Positions 23,655-31,253 of a stretch of 64,000 nucleotides of DNA are shown here, in pieces (the first letter of the stretch is position 1; every line of letters starts with the position of its first letter). The translations under genes were made by a program, and so were the position numbers. Below the pieces are notes generated by a model. It did not search any database. It was given only the letters and a program-made list of their open reading frames with translations, and was not told where the DNA came from. The stretch is from Achromobacter sp. ASV32 (GTDB lineage: Bacteria; Pseudomonadota; Gammaproteobacteria; Burkholderiales; Burkholderiaceae_B): positions 1 through 64,000 of the forward strand of contig NZ_JAELTJ010000013.1 in NCBI RefSeq assembly GCF_016428805.1, written 5' to 3'.

Positions 23655-23987
23655 TCAGGCCAGCGGCTTGATGCCGACGCTGTAGGGGGGCGCATTGCCG
23701 CGGGCGGCGGCCTTGATCTTCAGCATCGAGCCGCCCGGGGTGAACTCGAATTCCTGGAAGGGCACTTCGAACCATTGGTGGAAACTGGTGCGCGAGAACT
23801 CGGGCACCCAGACCTTGGGGCGCTTGGCGTCGCAATGGAATTCCACCAGCGTGCAATCAATGCCCAAGGGGCGGGTGTTGCCGATGCGGTAGCTGACGCG
23901 CAGGTCGGCGCCCTGGGTGGTGCCGGGGCGCCAGGTCAGGCCGACCGATTCCATGAAGTGTTCAATCGCCTCAATGCCGCGATACAT
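23655..23987 (-). CDS. Conserved-looking hypothetical protein, 110 residues
   Basis: I do not recognise a named family. The protein starts MYRGIEAIEHFMESVGLTWRPG, has mixed beta-rich content (LRVSYRIGNTRPLGIDCTLVEFHCD, WFEVPFQEFEFTP) and no signal peptide or membrane segment. Coding character is good: normal third-position GC and a start shortly after the hydrolase terminator. It stands alone between a convergent GNAT gene and an alpha/beta hydrolase on the same strand, with a terminator between it and the hydrolase. The fold suggests a small single-domain beta protein. Confidence 0.7.
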   Translation of the reverse strand: MYRGIEAIEHFMESVGLTWRPGTTQGADLRVSYRIGNTRPLGIDCTLVEFHCDAKRPKVWVPEFSRTSFHQWFEVPFQEFEFTPGGSMLKIKAAARGNAPPYSVGIKPLA

Positions 23988-24024
23988 AGCTGACTCCGAA
24001 TGCTGTCGGGCAGAGGCGCCCGAG

Positions 24025-24048
24025 AAAAAACCGCCGGCAATGCGGCGG
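24025..24048 (-). terminator. Rho-independent terminator for the alpha/beta hydrolase gene
   Basis: On the minus strand CCGCCG and CGGCGG pair across a 6-base loop (24031-24036 with 24043-24048), followed by six U residues (A-tract 24025-24030). It lies about 90 bp past the stop of the hydrolase gene at 24139. Confidence 0.65.
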
Positions 24049-24138
24049 GAAATATCCGGGATTATCCGTCATTCGCTGCTTTCCTGCCGGGCGGCCCCGG
24101 CGCCGGGCGGTTTGGGCGGGACGGATCAGCGGATGGGA

Positions 24139-25041
24139 TCAACGGGCCGCGGGCCAGGCCGCGCAGAACTTCAGGATGGCGTCGGCCACCGCCTGCGGCG
24201 CCTCGCGCTGGGGGAAATGACCCACGCCGTCCAGCACCCGGCGCTCGTAGCCTGCGCTGAAATAGTGCGCCCGTCCCTCGGACGTGGCCGGCAGGTTGCA
24301 GGTGTCGGCGCCGCCGTGCAGCACCAGGGTGGGCACCGCCAGTAGCGGCGCGGGCGACAGCCGCGCGCCGTCGTCCGAATAGGCCGGGTCGCCCGTCTCG
24401 AAGCCCCACCGATGGCGGTACGAATGCAGCACCACGTCGGCCCAGTCCGGGTTGTCGAAGGCGCGCGCGGCCTCGGCGAATTCTGCGTCGGTGTACCAGC
24501 CAGGCGGCGACCAGGTGTCCCACATATAGCGGGTGAACGCCTGGGCGTCTTCGCGCACGGTGGCGGCGCCGCGCGGCGTGGCCATGAACCAGTGGTACCA
24601 GTAATTGCGCGCCTGCGGCAGCGGCAGGGTCTGTGACGGATCGTTGGTGCCGTAGCCCACGGACAGCAGCGCCAGCTGCGAGGCCACGCCGGGCTGCAGG
24701 CCGCAGGCGTTGGACGCGGCGCGCGCGCCCCAGTCGTGGCCGACCAGCAGCGGCCGCTTCAGCCCCAGCGCGGCAATGAAGTCCAGCAGGTCGCGGCCCA
24801 GCGCGGCCAGTTCGCCGCTTCGCGGTGTGTCGGCCTCCCGGAAACGCGTGGGGCCGAAGCCGCGCAGCGCCGGGCACAGCACGCGGTAGCCATCGTCCGC
24901 CAGGCGCTGCGCCACCGTGCGCCAGCATTCCGGGCTGTCAGGCCAGCCGTGCAGCAGCACGGCGGCGCGCGTGCCGGCGGGATTCCATTCCAGGTAGGCG
25001 ATGTCCAGTCGCGGGGTGCGGATCGTGGCGTAGGGATTCAT
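24139..25041 (-). CDS. Alpha/beta hydrolase, epoxide hydrolase / haloalkane dehalogenase-like
   Basis: A 300-residue soluble hydrolase. The oxyanion-hole motif HGWPDSPECW is near residue 32. The nucleophile elbow is VGHDWGARAASN, with Asp as nucleophile, which points to epoxide hydrolase or dehalogenase chemistry rather than a Ser esterase. The acid and His follow in LVLHGGADTCNLP and LDGVGHFPQREAPQAV. A mobile cap with many aromatics (NYWYHWFMAT, WDTWSPPGWYT) lies at about 140-205. It is divergent from a LysR regulator at 25155, which is its likely controller. The substrate is unknown. Confidence 0.9.
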   Translation of the reverse strand: MNPYATIRTPRLDIAYLEWNPAGTRAAVLLHGWPDSPECWRTVAQRLADDGYRVLCPALRGFGPTRFREADTPRSGELAALGRDLLDFIAALGLKRPLLVGHDWGARAASNACGLQPGVASQLALLSVGYGTNDPSQTLPLPQARNYWYHWFMATPRGAATVREDAQAFTRYMWDTWSPPGWYTDAEFAEAARAFDNPDWADVVLHSYRHRWGFETGDPAYSDDGARLSPAPLLAVPTLVLHGGADTCNLPATSEGRAHYFSAGYERRVLDGVGHFPQREAPQAVADAILKFCAAWPAAR

Positions 25042-25106
25042 GGGGCGGGCTTCATTCGCGGAGTCGGGACTGTCACGATAACGGCGCGCATGGTCATGAT
25101 TGGTGA

Positions 25107-25124
25107 ATAATCGGCCGCTATTAT
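25107..25124. promoter_or_regulatory. Inverted repeat between divergent hydrolase and LysR genes
   Basis: ATAAT-N8-ATTAT lies in an AT-rich island of the 113-bp divergent gap. Its size and dyad symmetry fit a LysR-type T-N11-A site, 31 bp before the LysR start. The binder is inferred from position only. Confidence 0.45.
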
Positions 25125-25154
25125 CAACAAATCATGTATTGCGGAAATTCACCC

Positions 25155-26042
25155 ATGGACACCCTTGCCGAACCCACCGGCGCCGTGCTGGACCTGACGC
25201 TGCTGCGCACCTTCCTGGAAGTCGTGGACAACGGCGGCTTCGCCCTGGCGGCCGACGCCCTGGCGTTGACGCCGTCGGCGGTGAGTGGCCACATCAAGCG
25301 CCTGGAAATGGTGGCCGGTTCCGTCCTGCTGGAGCGCACCACGCGCAGCTTCGAACTTACCGCCGCGGGTGAAACGCTCTATGCCTATGCCCGCAATATC
25401 GTCGACCTGGAGCGCGAGGCACGCGCCCGGCTGAGCGGCGCGCGCCTGAAGGGACGGCTGCGTATCGGGTCGTCGGAAGACTTTGCCGGCGCCTGGCTGG
25501 CCGAGGTGCTGCAGGCCTTTCACCGCGGCCATCCCGAAGCGTCGATTGAACTGAAGGTGGGCGTCACGGCGGACTTGATGCGCCAGCAATCGCGCGGCAA
25601 GCTGGACGTGGTGTTCGGCAAGCAATGCGCGCGGATGCAGGACGACGGCGAACTGCTGTGGGAAGAAGAGCTGGTCTGGGCCTGGGGCGAAGACAAGCCC
25701 TGGAAGCCTGGTCCGCAGGTGCCGCTGGCGGTGTTTCCGGAACCCTGCGTATATCGCGAGGCGGCCATCGGCGCGCTGGGCCGCGCGCGGCGTGCGTGGC
25801 TGCCCGCCTTTGAAAGCGCCAGCATGGCGGGCTGCCTGGCGGCAGCGCAAGCAGGGTTCGCAGTGGCGCCGGTGGCGCGCAGCCAGCTTCGGCCGGGCCT
25901 GCGCGCGCTGACGCGCGAGGACGGCATGCCGGCGCTGCCCAATGCACGCTTCTTCGCCTTCCTGCGATCCGCTGAACCGGCGGTGCAGGCGCTGGTCGCG
26001 GCGGTGCGCCAGACGGGGCAGCGCCGCCGGTTCGCGCGCTGA
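25155..26042 (+). CDS. LysR-family transcriptional regulator
   Basis: A 295-residue LysR protein. The N-terminal winged helix (LTLLRTFLEVVDNGGFALAADALALTPSAVSGHIKRLE...LLERTTRSFELTAAGETLYAYA) is at about residues 10-70. The periplasmic-binding-protein-like effector domain (LRIGSSEDFAGAWLAEVLQAFHRGHPEASIEL) starts near 95. It is divergent from the alpha/beta hydrolase, probably its target. ATG 25155 is chosen over an upstream in-frame codon at 25134 because the latter adds seven non-conserved residues. Confidence 0.92.
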   Translation: MDTLAEPTGAVLDLTLLRTFLEVVDNGGFALAADALALTPSAVSGHIKRLEMVAGSVLLERTTRSFELTAAGETLYAYARNIVDLEREARARLSGARLKGRLRIGSSEDFAGAWLAEVLQAFHRGHPEASIELKVGVTADLMRQQSRGKLDVVFGKQCARMQDDGELLWEEELVWAWGEDKPWKPGPQVPLAVFPEPCVYREAAIGALGRARRAWLPAFESASMAGCLAAAQAGFAVAPVARSQLRPGLRALTREDGMPALPNARFFAFLRSAEPAVQALVAAVRQTGQRRRFAR

Positions 26043-26060
26043 CCCCCGCGGGCTTGCGTT

Positions 26061-26083
26061 GTTTCAATCGCCGCGATTGAGAC
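26061..26083. repeat. 23-bp inverted repeat after the LysR gene
   Basis: GTTTCAATCG-CCG-CGATTGAGAC: arms of 10 with one mismatch and a 3-base loop, beginning 18 bp after the LysR stop. No T-tract follows, so it is not a textbook terminator; it may be a weak terminator, an mRNA-end hairpin or an operator. It shares the TCAATC...GATTGA arms with the palindrome at 42038-42061. Confidence 0.6.
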
Positions 26084-26128
26084 AAGCAAATGGACGCGCC
26101 GCGTTGCCGTCAGCAAGATGAGGCCTAT

Positions 26129-26142
26129 GTCTTATATAAGAC
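26129..26142. promoter_or_regulatory. 14-bp perfect palindrome upstream of the small ORF
   Basis: GTCTTATATAAGAC is perfectly self-complementary and AT-rich, ending 46 bp before the start of the 52-codon gene. It looks like a repressor operator overlapping a promoter. No binder is encoded next to it except the upstream LysR protein. Confidence 0.5.
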
Positions 26143-26188
26143 TGGCGGACCCGCCGCCGGTTCTGGCATATGAATCAAAGGAATCAAC

Positions 26189-26347
26189 ATGGCGAATTTC
26201 CTGCTTGCATTGGTCACCGCTGAACTCTCCCTCTTTGGCGTGGACGCCGCCGCCGCTGCGCCCGCGCCCGCCGCCGTGGCCGAGGCCCCGCCGGCAGATA
26301 CCGCACCGCGTTTCGACAGCGAGCACTACCGCAGCGCGCTGGGCTGA
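26189..26347 (+). CDS. Small protein, 52 residues (hypothetical)
   Basis: An ATG-to-TGA frame of 52 codons preceded by a good ribosome site (AAAGGA, 7 bases before the ATG). It starts MANFLLALVTAELSLFGVDA, a hydrophobic N-terminus that could be a signal or membrane anchor, continues with an Ala/Pro-rich linker (AAAAAPAPAAVAEAPPADTA) and ends in the polar tail PRFDSEHYRSALG. It is the only ORF with a Shine-Dalgarno in this 520-bp gap and has its own upstream palindrome. No family is recognised. From 26348 to 26562 I see only the leader of the following SDR gene. Confidence 0.5.
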   Translation: MANFLLALVTAELSLFGVDAAAAAPAPAAVAEAPPADTAPRFDSEHYRSALG

Positions 26348-26562
26348 TCCCGCGCCGCACCGTCGCCGCGTCAGGCCGTCGCGGGGCGGTTGCGGCAAGC
26401 CTGTAGAAATAGGCAGGTTTCACGCAAGAACGAGCCTGTACGCTTTCCCGCGCGATTCTTAACATCCCTTTCACGCTCAGGGTCGATGGATTTCCGCGTG
26501 AGTCCGTAGGCGCAGGCGGGCTGCCGGCGTGTTGCCGGTAGCCGCAAGTAGAGGGAGATCGC

Positions 26563-27423
26563 ATGAACACCGAAAAAATCTGGTTTGTGACGGGCGCATC
26601 CAGCGGCCTGGGCCTGGCGTTGGTCAGGATGCTGCTCGATCAGGGCCACAAGGTGGCGGCCACTTCCCGTGACGTCGACGCTTTGCTGGACGCGGTGGGG
26701 GCCAAGCTGGATGGCCGCTTCCTGCCGCTGGCGGTGGATCTGGCCGACGAACGCAGCGTGCGCCGCGCGGTCGATTCGGTCATCGCCGGTTTCGGCCGCA
26801 TCGACGTGGTGGTCAACCATGCCGGCTATGGCCTGGCAGGCGCGCTGGAAACCTTGTCCGATGCGGAACTGCGGGGCAATTTCGATATCAACGTCTTCGG
26901 CGTGCTGAACGTGGTGCGCGCGGTGATGCCGCGCCTGCGGGCGCAGCGCGCGGGCCACGTGTTCAACATCTCATCGATCCTGGGCTTTGACGGCGGTTGT
27001 GCCGGCTGGGGCGCCTACAGCGCCACCAAGTTCGCGGTCAGCGGCCTGAGCGAAGCGCTGGCGGCCGAGATGGCGCCCCATGGCGTGCGCGTGTCGCTGG
27101 TCTATCCCGGTGCGCTGCGGACCGACGCAGGCCAGGCGCGGGCGGGCCATCCCGGGGCGGGCCATCCCGGGGCGGGCGCGGCGCAGGCCGCGCCGGGCGA
27201 TCCGGCCAAGGCGGCGCGCGCGCTGATCCAGGCGGCCGACGCGCAATACGCGCCGCTGCATCTGTTCCTGGGCCGCGACGCCTTCGACCAGGCGCGCGGC
27301 AAGATCCAGTCGGTGCAGCAGGAACTGGCGCGATGGCGCGAGATGTCGGTGTCCATCGGCATCGCTGATGAACGGCGCCCGGCTGGCGGACGCCTTGCTG
27401 ACGAGCGGCGCCTGGCCGCCTGA
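26563..27423 (+). CDS. Short-chain dehydrogenase/reductase (classical active site)
   Basis: A 286-residue SDR with intact motifs: cofactor TGASSGLG (residues 10-17), VVVNHAGYG, catalytic serine in FNISSILGF and the YSATK active site. The cofactor-binding arginine in TSRDVDALLDAV suggests NADPH preference. The C-terminal third is unusual: a 15-bp tandem duplication gives a Gly/Pro/His-rich loop (GHPGAGHPGAG) just after LVYPGALRT, and the tail repeats ADERR. Homologues are reductases of varied substrates. It is a single gene with a GAGGGAGA ribosome site. Confidence 0.9.
   Translation: MNTEKIWFVTGASSGLGLALVRMLLDQGHKVAATSRDVDALLDAVGAKLDGRFLPLAVDLADERSVRRAVDSVIAGFGRIDVVVNHAGYGLAGALETLSDAELRGNFDINVFGVLNVVRAVMPRLRAQRAGHVFNISSILGFDGGCAGWGAYSATKFAVSGLSEALAAEMAPHGVRVSLVYPGALRTDAGQARAGHPGAGHPGAGAAQAAPGDPAKAARALIQAADAQYAPLHLFLGRDAFDQARGKIQSVQQELARWREMSVSIGIADERRPAGGRLADERRLAA
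27144..27173 (+). repeat. 15-bp tandem duplication inside the SDR gene
   Basis: GGGCCATCCCGGGGC occurs twice, directly adjacent (27144-27158 and 27159-27173). It adds five codons in frame and creates the GHPGA repeat in a surface loop. It is a likely replication-slippage site. Confidence 0.85.
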
Positions 27424-27442
27424 GGCCTGACGCGGCGGGCGC

Positions 27443-28213
27443 CTATCCGGCCAGGCCTTGCGCGACCTGGTAGGCGCCCAGCAGCGCCAGGCTGATCATG
27501 AAGCAAAGTCTGAAGGTGCGTGCCGACAGCCGCTCGCGCAGCCATTGGCCCAGCGCCATGCCGGCCAGCGCGGGCGCCAGCATCAGCACCGATGCGCCGG
27601 CCGCGCCCGGCGTGTAGCTGCCGGTCAGCCACAGCCCCGCGGCCAAGGCCACGGTGGACACCGAGAACGAGATGCCCATCGCCTGGATCAAGCCGTCCTT
27701 GCCCAGGCTCAGTGCCTGAAGATAGGGGACGGCGGGAATCACGAACACGCCGGTGGCCGCGGTGATGACGCCGGTGATCGCGCCCACCGCCGCGCCCAGC
27801 ACGCCTTCGTGCCGCGCCGGCACGGCCGGCGGCGTGCCGAACAGGCCCCAGGCCGCATAAGCCACCAACGCAGCCCCCAGGCAGACGCCGGCCCAATGGC
27901 CCGAGGGCGCACCCAGCCACAGCGAACCGGCGATCGTGCCGACGCAGACGCCGACTTGCATGGCGGCGATGCGGCGCAGGACCCGCATGAAGGTCGGCCA
28001 TGGCCGCGCCTGCCACAGGTTGGTGATCAGGGACGGCACGATCAACAGCGCCGCGGCCTGCGCCGGCGCCATCACCAGCGCCAGCATGGCCATCGAAATG
28101 GTGGGCAGGCCGAGCCCCACGACGCCTTTCACCACCCCGGCCAGCACAAACACGGCCACGGTCACGGCCAGCAGCGCCGGCGTGCCGCCGGCCAGCCAAT
28201 CGGCAGGGCTCAT
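27443..28213 (-). CDS. TauE/SafE-family membrane permease (sulfite/organosulfonate exporter type)
   Basis: A 256-residue polytopic inner-membrane protein. It has the duplicated TauE/SafE signature: VFVLAGVVKGVVGLGLPTISMAMLAL in the first half and VGAITGVITAATGVFVIPAVPYLQAL in the second, each with the glycine-rich G-x-G pattern, and about eight membrane segments. Members export sulfite, sulfoacetate or related anions. Its ATG overlaps the stop of the Sel1-like gene (ATGA), so they are co-translated. A LysR regulator is divergent from the pair. Confidence 0.9.
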   Translation of the reverse strand: MSPADWLAGGTPALLAVTVAVFVLAGVVKGVVGLGLPTISMAMLALVMAPAQAAALLIVPSLITNLWQARPWPTFMRVLRRIAAMQVGVCVGTIAGSLWLGAPSGHWAGVCLGAALVAYAAWGLFGTPPAVPARHEGVLGAAVGAITGVITAATGVFVIPAVPYLQALSLGKDGLIQAMGISFSVSTVALAAGLWLTGSYTPGAAGASVLMLAPALAGMALGQWLRERLSARTFRLCFMISLALLGAYQVAQGLAG

Positions 28214-28626
28214 GCGGCCTCGCAATGCGCGGTCAGGGCGTCGCGCGGACGGCCGAACAACGCGTAGGCGACGTCGTTGCCGCTGCCGGGGTCTTGCCGG
28301 GCGGCGCGCAGCAGCCACAGGCGTCCTTCGCACAGGTCGGCCGGCTGCGCCGCGCCGTACAGCGCGGGACCGCCGAGCAGCGCGATACCCAGCATGCGCT
28401 GGGCGGGCGCGTGGCCGTCGCGCGCCGCCGCGCGCAGCCAGGTCAGCATGGCGGGGTAGTCGCCCTGGGTCTGGGCCTCCAGCGCCAGCGCGTATTTCTG
28501 CACGGGTGAGGTATAGGCCGACAGGCGGCCGGGGCCTTCGGCCCGGCCTGAGGAATGCAGCGCCAGGGCCACCAGCAGCACCATCGGCCAGCACGCTAGC
28601 CGTTGTCGTGCGATTGCGTTTTTCAT
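28210..28626 (-). CDS. Secreted Sel1-like repeat protein
   Basis: A 138-residue exported protein with an N-terminal signal peptide (ACWPMVLLVALALHSSGRA). Two Sel1/TPR-like helical hairpins follow: PVQKYALALEAQTQGDYPAMLTWLRAAARDGHAPAQRMLGIALLGG and LCEGRLWLLRAARQDPGSGNDVAYALF. The second block carries a Cys that may pair with the C-terminal Cys. It is the first gene of a two-gene operon with the TauE/SafE permease (4-bp overlap). Function is unknown; the coupling suggests a periplasmic helper of the exporter. Confidence 0.75.
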   Translation of the reverse strand: MKNAIARQRLACWPMVLLVALALHSSGRAEGPGRLSAYTSPVQKYALALEAQTQGDYPAMLTWLRAAARDGHAPAQRMLGIALLGGPALYGAAQPADLCEGRLWLLRAARQDPGSGNDVAYALFGRPRDALTAHCEAA

Positions 28627-28652
28627 GGGAAATTCCCTTCATCGGTGATGAA
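28627..28652. promoter_or_regulatory. Adjacent palindromes at the Sel1/TauE promoter
   Basis: The perfect palindrome GGGAAATTCCC (28627-28637) abuts the start codon, directly followed by the perfect inverted repeat TTCATC-GGT-GATGAA (28638-28652). A partial second copy GGGGAAATTC follows at about 28655. This is a likely operator region for the minus-strand operon. Confidence 0.5.
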
Positions 28653-28710
28653 TGGGGAAATTCTGCGCCTGGCCCGCGGGAAATCCGCATCGGGATCTTG
28701 CGTAGCGGGC

Positions 28711-28721
28711 CTATGGCATAG
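28711..28721. promoter_or_regulatory. Likely LysR-type operator
   Basis: CTATGGCATAG is a perfect inverted repeat with a one-base centre, flanked by GGC/GCC, 29 bp before the LysR start and in the divergent gap. This is the standard place and form for an autoregulatory LysR site. Confidence 0.5.
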
Positions 28722-28750
28722 CCTGAGTCTGCCGTGCTACGCTTTTTTCC

Positions 28751-29641
28751 ATGCGCTTCGACCTGACCGACCTTCGCCTGTTCCTGAACGTTCAGGAATC
28801 CGGCTCCATCACCGCGGGCGCCGCGCGGTCGCACATGACGCTGGCGTCCGCCAGCGAGCGCATCCGCGGCATGGAAGACACGCTGGGGGTGCCGCTGCTG
28901 CTGCGGGAACATCGCGGCGTGCAGGCCACGCCCGCCGGCCACACGCTGGTTCACCACGCGCGGCTGGTGCTGGCGCAGATGGACCGCATGCGCGGCGAAT
29001 TGGACCACTACGGACAGGGCCTGAAGGGGCATGTGCGGGTGCTGTGCAACACCACCGCGCTCAGCGAATACCTGCCGCAGGTGCTGGGCGAGTTCCTGAA
29101 GGACCACCCGCGCGTGTCGGTCGACCTGCAAGAGCGCACCAGCTTTGAAATTGCCGACGCCCTGCGCGCCGGCACGTGCGACATCGGCGTGCTGGCCGAT
29201 TCCACCGATCTGCATGGCCTGCAGGTGCTGCGCTTTCGCCATGATCCGCTGGCGCTGGTGGTGCCGGCCGGTCATCCGCTGGCCGGGCGCGACACGGTCA
29301 CGCTGGCCGAGGTGGCAGACGAGGAATTCGTTGGCCTGATCCAGGGCAGCGCGCTGCAGGAACACATCGCGCACCACGCGCGGCGCGACGGCAAGGTGCT
29401 GGCCTACCGCGTGCGCCTGCGCAGCTTCGATGCGATCTGCCGGATGGTCGGTCAGGGTGTGGGCATCGCCATCATGCCGCGGGTGGCCGCCGCGCGTTAT
29501 GGCCGTGCGGCCGGCGTGCGGCGCGTGGCGCTGGCGGACGACTGGGCCGTGCGCGATCTGGTGCTGTGCGTGCGTGGCGTGCTGCCGGCCTATGCGCAGC
29601 AGTTGGTGGCGTATGCGCTGCGCGACGCGCCCAAGGGCTGA
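28751..29641 (+). CDS. LysR-family transcriptional regulator
   Basis: A 296-residue LysR protein. The DNA-binding domain is LTDLRLFLNVQESGSITAGAARSHMTLASASERIRGMEDTLGVPLLLREHRGVQATPAGHTL (residues 5-66), and the effector domain starts at HVRVLCNTTALSEYLPQVLGEFLKDHP. It is divergent from the Sel1-like/TauE operon with two operator-like elements between them. Regulation of anion export in response to a sulfonate or sulfite-type metabolite is a reasonable inference. Confidence 0.93.
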   Translation: MRFDLTDLRLFLNVQESGSITAGAARSHMTLASASERIRGMEDTLGVPLLLREHRGVQATPAGHTLVHHARLVLAQMDRMRGELDHYGQGLKGHVRVLCNTTALSEYLPQVLGEFLKDHPRVSVDLQERTSFEIADALRAGTCDIGVLADSTDLHGLQVLRFRHDPLALVVPAGHPLAGRDTVTLAEVADEEFVGLIQGSALQEHIAHHARRDGKVLAYRVRLRSFDAICRMVGQGVGIAIMPRVAAARYGRAAGVRRVALADDWAVRDLVLCVRGVLPAYAQQLVAYALRDAPKG

Positions 29642-29666
29642 CGCGCCGGATTCGTGACGCGGCGAG

Positions 29667-31088
29667 TCAGGCCGAGCCTCCACGCCCGGCCAGCCCGGGC
29701 TTGCGCAGGTGTCCGGGTTCGAACCACGAGCCCGAAGCCACTGCCACCAGGATGATCAGCCCATACACGCACATGGCCAGCGCGGCGATCGCGAAGAACA
29801 CCGTCAACGATCCCGTGACGTGCAGGGCCGCGCCGCCCAGGCCCGCGCCGATCAGCAGGCGCAGCAAGCCTGCCCACAGCGGCCATTTCAGGCGCCCGGC
29901 GCCCTGCGACGCAAAGTACATGGAAAAGCCCAGCGCAAAAAAGCCATACAGCGGACCGACGATGCGCAGGTAGGCCGCGCCGGCTTGCAGCATGTGATCC
30001 TGCGCGCCGAACAGCCGCAGCCAGGCTTCGGGAAAAAATGCGGCCGCCAGGCCGATGATCTCGGCCAACACGAAAGCCATCGCACCACCGGTCAACGCGA
30101 TGCGCAGCGCCCGCTCGGGCTGGCCAGCGCCGATATTGGACCCGACCATCGCGACCATTGGCGCGCCCAGGCCGAATGCCAGTGGAATCATCAGGTATTC
30201 CAGCCGCACCGCAATGCCATAGCCGGCCACCGCCGCCGTGCCGGCGTAGGCGCCCACCAAGGCGGCCGTCAGTGCCACCAGTCCGTTGGTCAACAGCGGA
30301 TTGAGCGTGGCCAGCGCGCCGACGCTGAGGATGCTGCGCATCAGGCTCAGGTGCAGGCGGCTGCGCGTCAGCCGCGCCGCGTTGCGGCCGCTCAGGCAGT
30401 AGCCGCCCAGCAGCAGCGTGCCGACCGCGTAGTAGGTGACCAGCGCCCAGCCGCCGCCCGCCACGCCCAGCGCGGGGAACGGGCCCCAACCAAAGATCAG
30501 GCATGGCGACAGCGGCACCAGCAGCAGTGCGCCGCCGCAGATGACCGCGCCCGGCACCAGCATGTTGCCGGTGCCGCGGATGACGCTGGCAAAGGCGTTC
30601 ATCAGCCACATCAGCACGATGCCGCCGAAGATGACGTTGGAATAGGCCAGCGCCGCGTCCAGCGCCGCGCCGTCGGCGCCCAGCGCCTGGTACAGCTGCG
30701 GGCCGAACACCAGCAGCAGCACACAGAACAGCGCGCCCAGCGCGGCGTTCAGCACCACCGCGTGCAGTACCAACTGGTCGGCTTCCTGCTGTCGGCCCGC
30801 GCCCAGTGTGCGTGCCACCGCGGCCGAGATGCCGCCGCCCATGGCGCCTTGCGACATGTTCTGCATCAGCATCAGCACTGGCACCACCAGCGCCACGCCG
30901 GCCAGTACCGGCGTGCCCAGCCGCGCGAGGAACCAGGTTTCGATCAGGCCGGTAGCCGACTGCGCCAGCATCATCAGGATGTTGGGCCACGCCAGCCGGG
31001 CCAGCGTGGGGGCGATCGGCGCGTGCAGCATTGCCTGCAGGCGCGCGTTGACGGGGCGGGGGGACGGCGCGGCTGCGGTGGCGGTCAT
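29667..31088 (-). CDS. MATE-family multidrug efflux transporter
   Basis: A 473-residue inner-membrane antiporter with 12 predicted helices in two homologous halves. MATE features include LARLAWPNILMMLAQSATGLIETWFLARLG, VPVLMLMQNMSQGAMGGGISAAVARTLGAG, NAFASVIRGTGNMLVPG and LGAPMVAMVGSNIGAGQPERALRIALTGG. It exports cationic or planar drugs using Na+ or H+ gradients. A divergent MarR regulator at 31254 shares its promoter region and is the likely repressor. That gap holds a GCATATGC palindrome at 31131-31138. Confidence 0.93.
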   Translation of the reverse strand: MTATAAAPSPRPVNARLQAMLHAPIAPTLARLAWPNILMMLAQSATGLIETWFLARLGTPVLAGVALVVPVLMLMQNMSQGAMGGGISAAVARTLGAGRQQEADQLVLHAVVLNAALGALFCVLLLVFGPQLYQALGADGAALDAALAYSNVIFGGIVLMWLMNAFASVIRGTGNMLVPGAVICGGALLLVPLSPCLIFGWGPFPALGVAGGGWALVTYYAVGTLLLGGYCLSGRNAARLTRSRLHLSLMRSILSVGALATLNPLLTNGLVALTAALVGAYAGTAAVAGYGIAVRLEYLMIPLAFGLGAPMVAMVGSNIGAGQPERALRIALTGGAMAFVLAEIIGLAAAFFPEAWLRLFGAQDHMLQAGAAYLRIVGPLYGFFALGFSMYFASQGAGRLKWPLWAGLLRLLIGAGLGGAALHVTGSLTVFFAIAALAMCVYGLIILVAVASGSWFEPGHLRKPGLAGRGGSA

Positions 31089-31253
31089 GGCGACGGGAGG
31101 GCGGTAGAGGAGTGTGCGGAAAATTTACGTGCATATGCCAATATCTGTCAAGAATCGGCTAGACTCCAATCTCGCGCCGCAGTAGCGTATTGGGCTTGGC
31201 CGCCGCTCCTGCCATAGGCGATCCTTTCCCTCACCCAGCCGTCCGAATCCACC

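Noticed and set aside
28751-28900. Possible T-box or riboswitch leader near the LysR start
   Set aside because: The dyads here are short DNA-type operators and lie too close to the start for a structured leader.
31131-31138. GCATATGC as a firm MarR operator
   Set aside because: The palindrome is only 8 bp and the flanks are not symmetric; kept only as a remark in the MATE entry.
29709-31217. 502-codon plus-strand frame
   Set aside because: Antisense to the MATE transporter; Gln/Arg/His-rich shadow composition.
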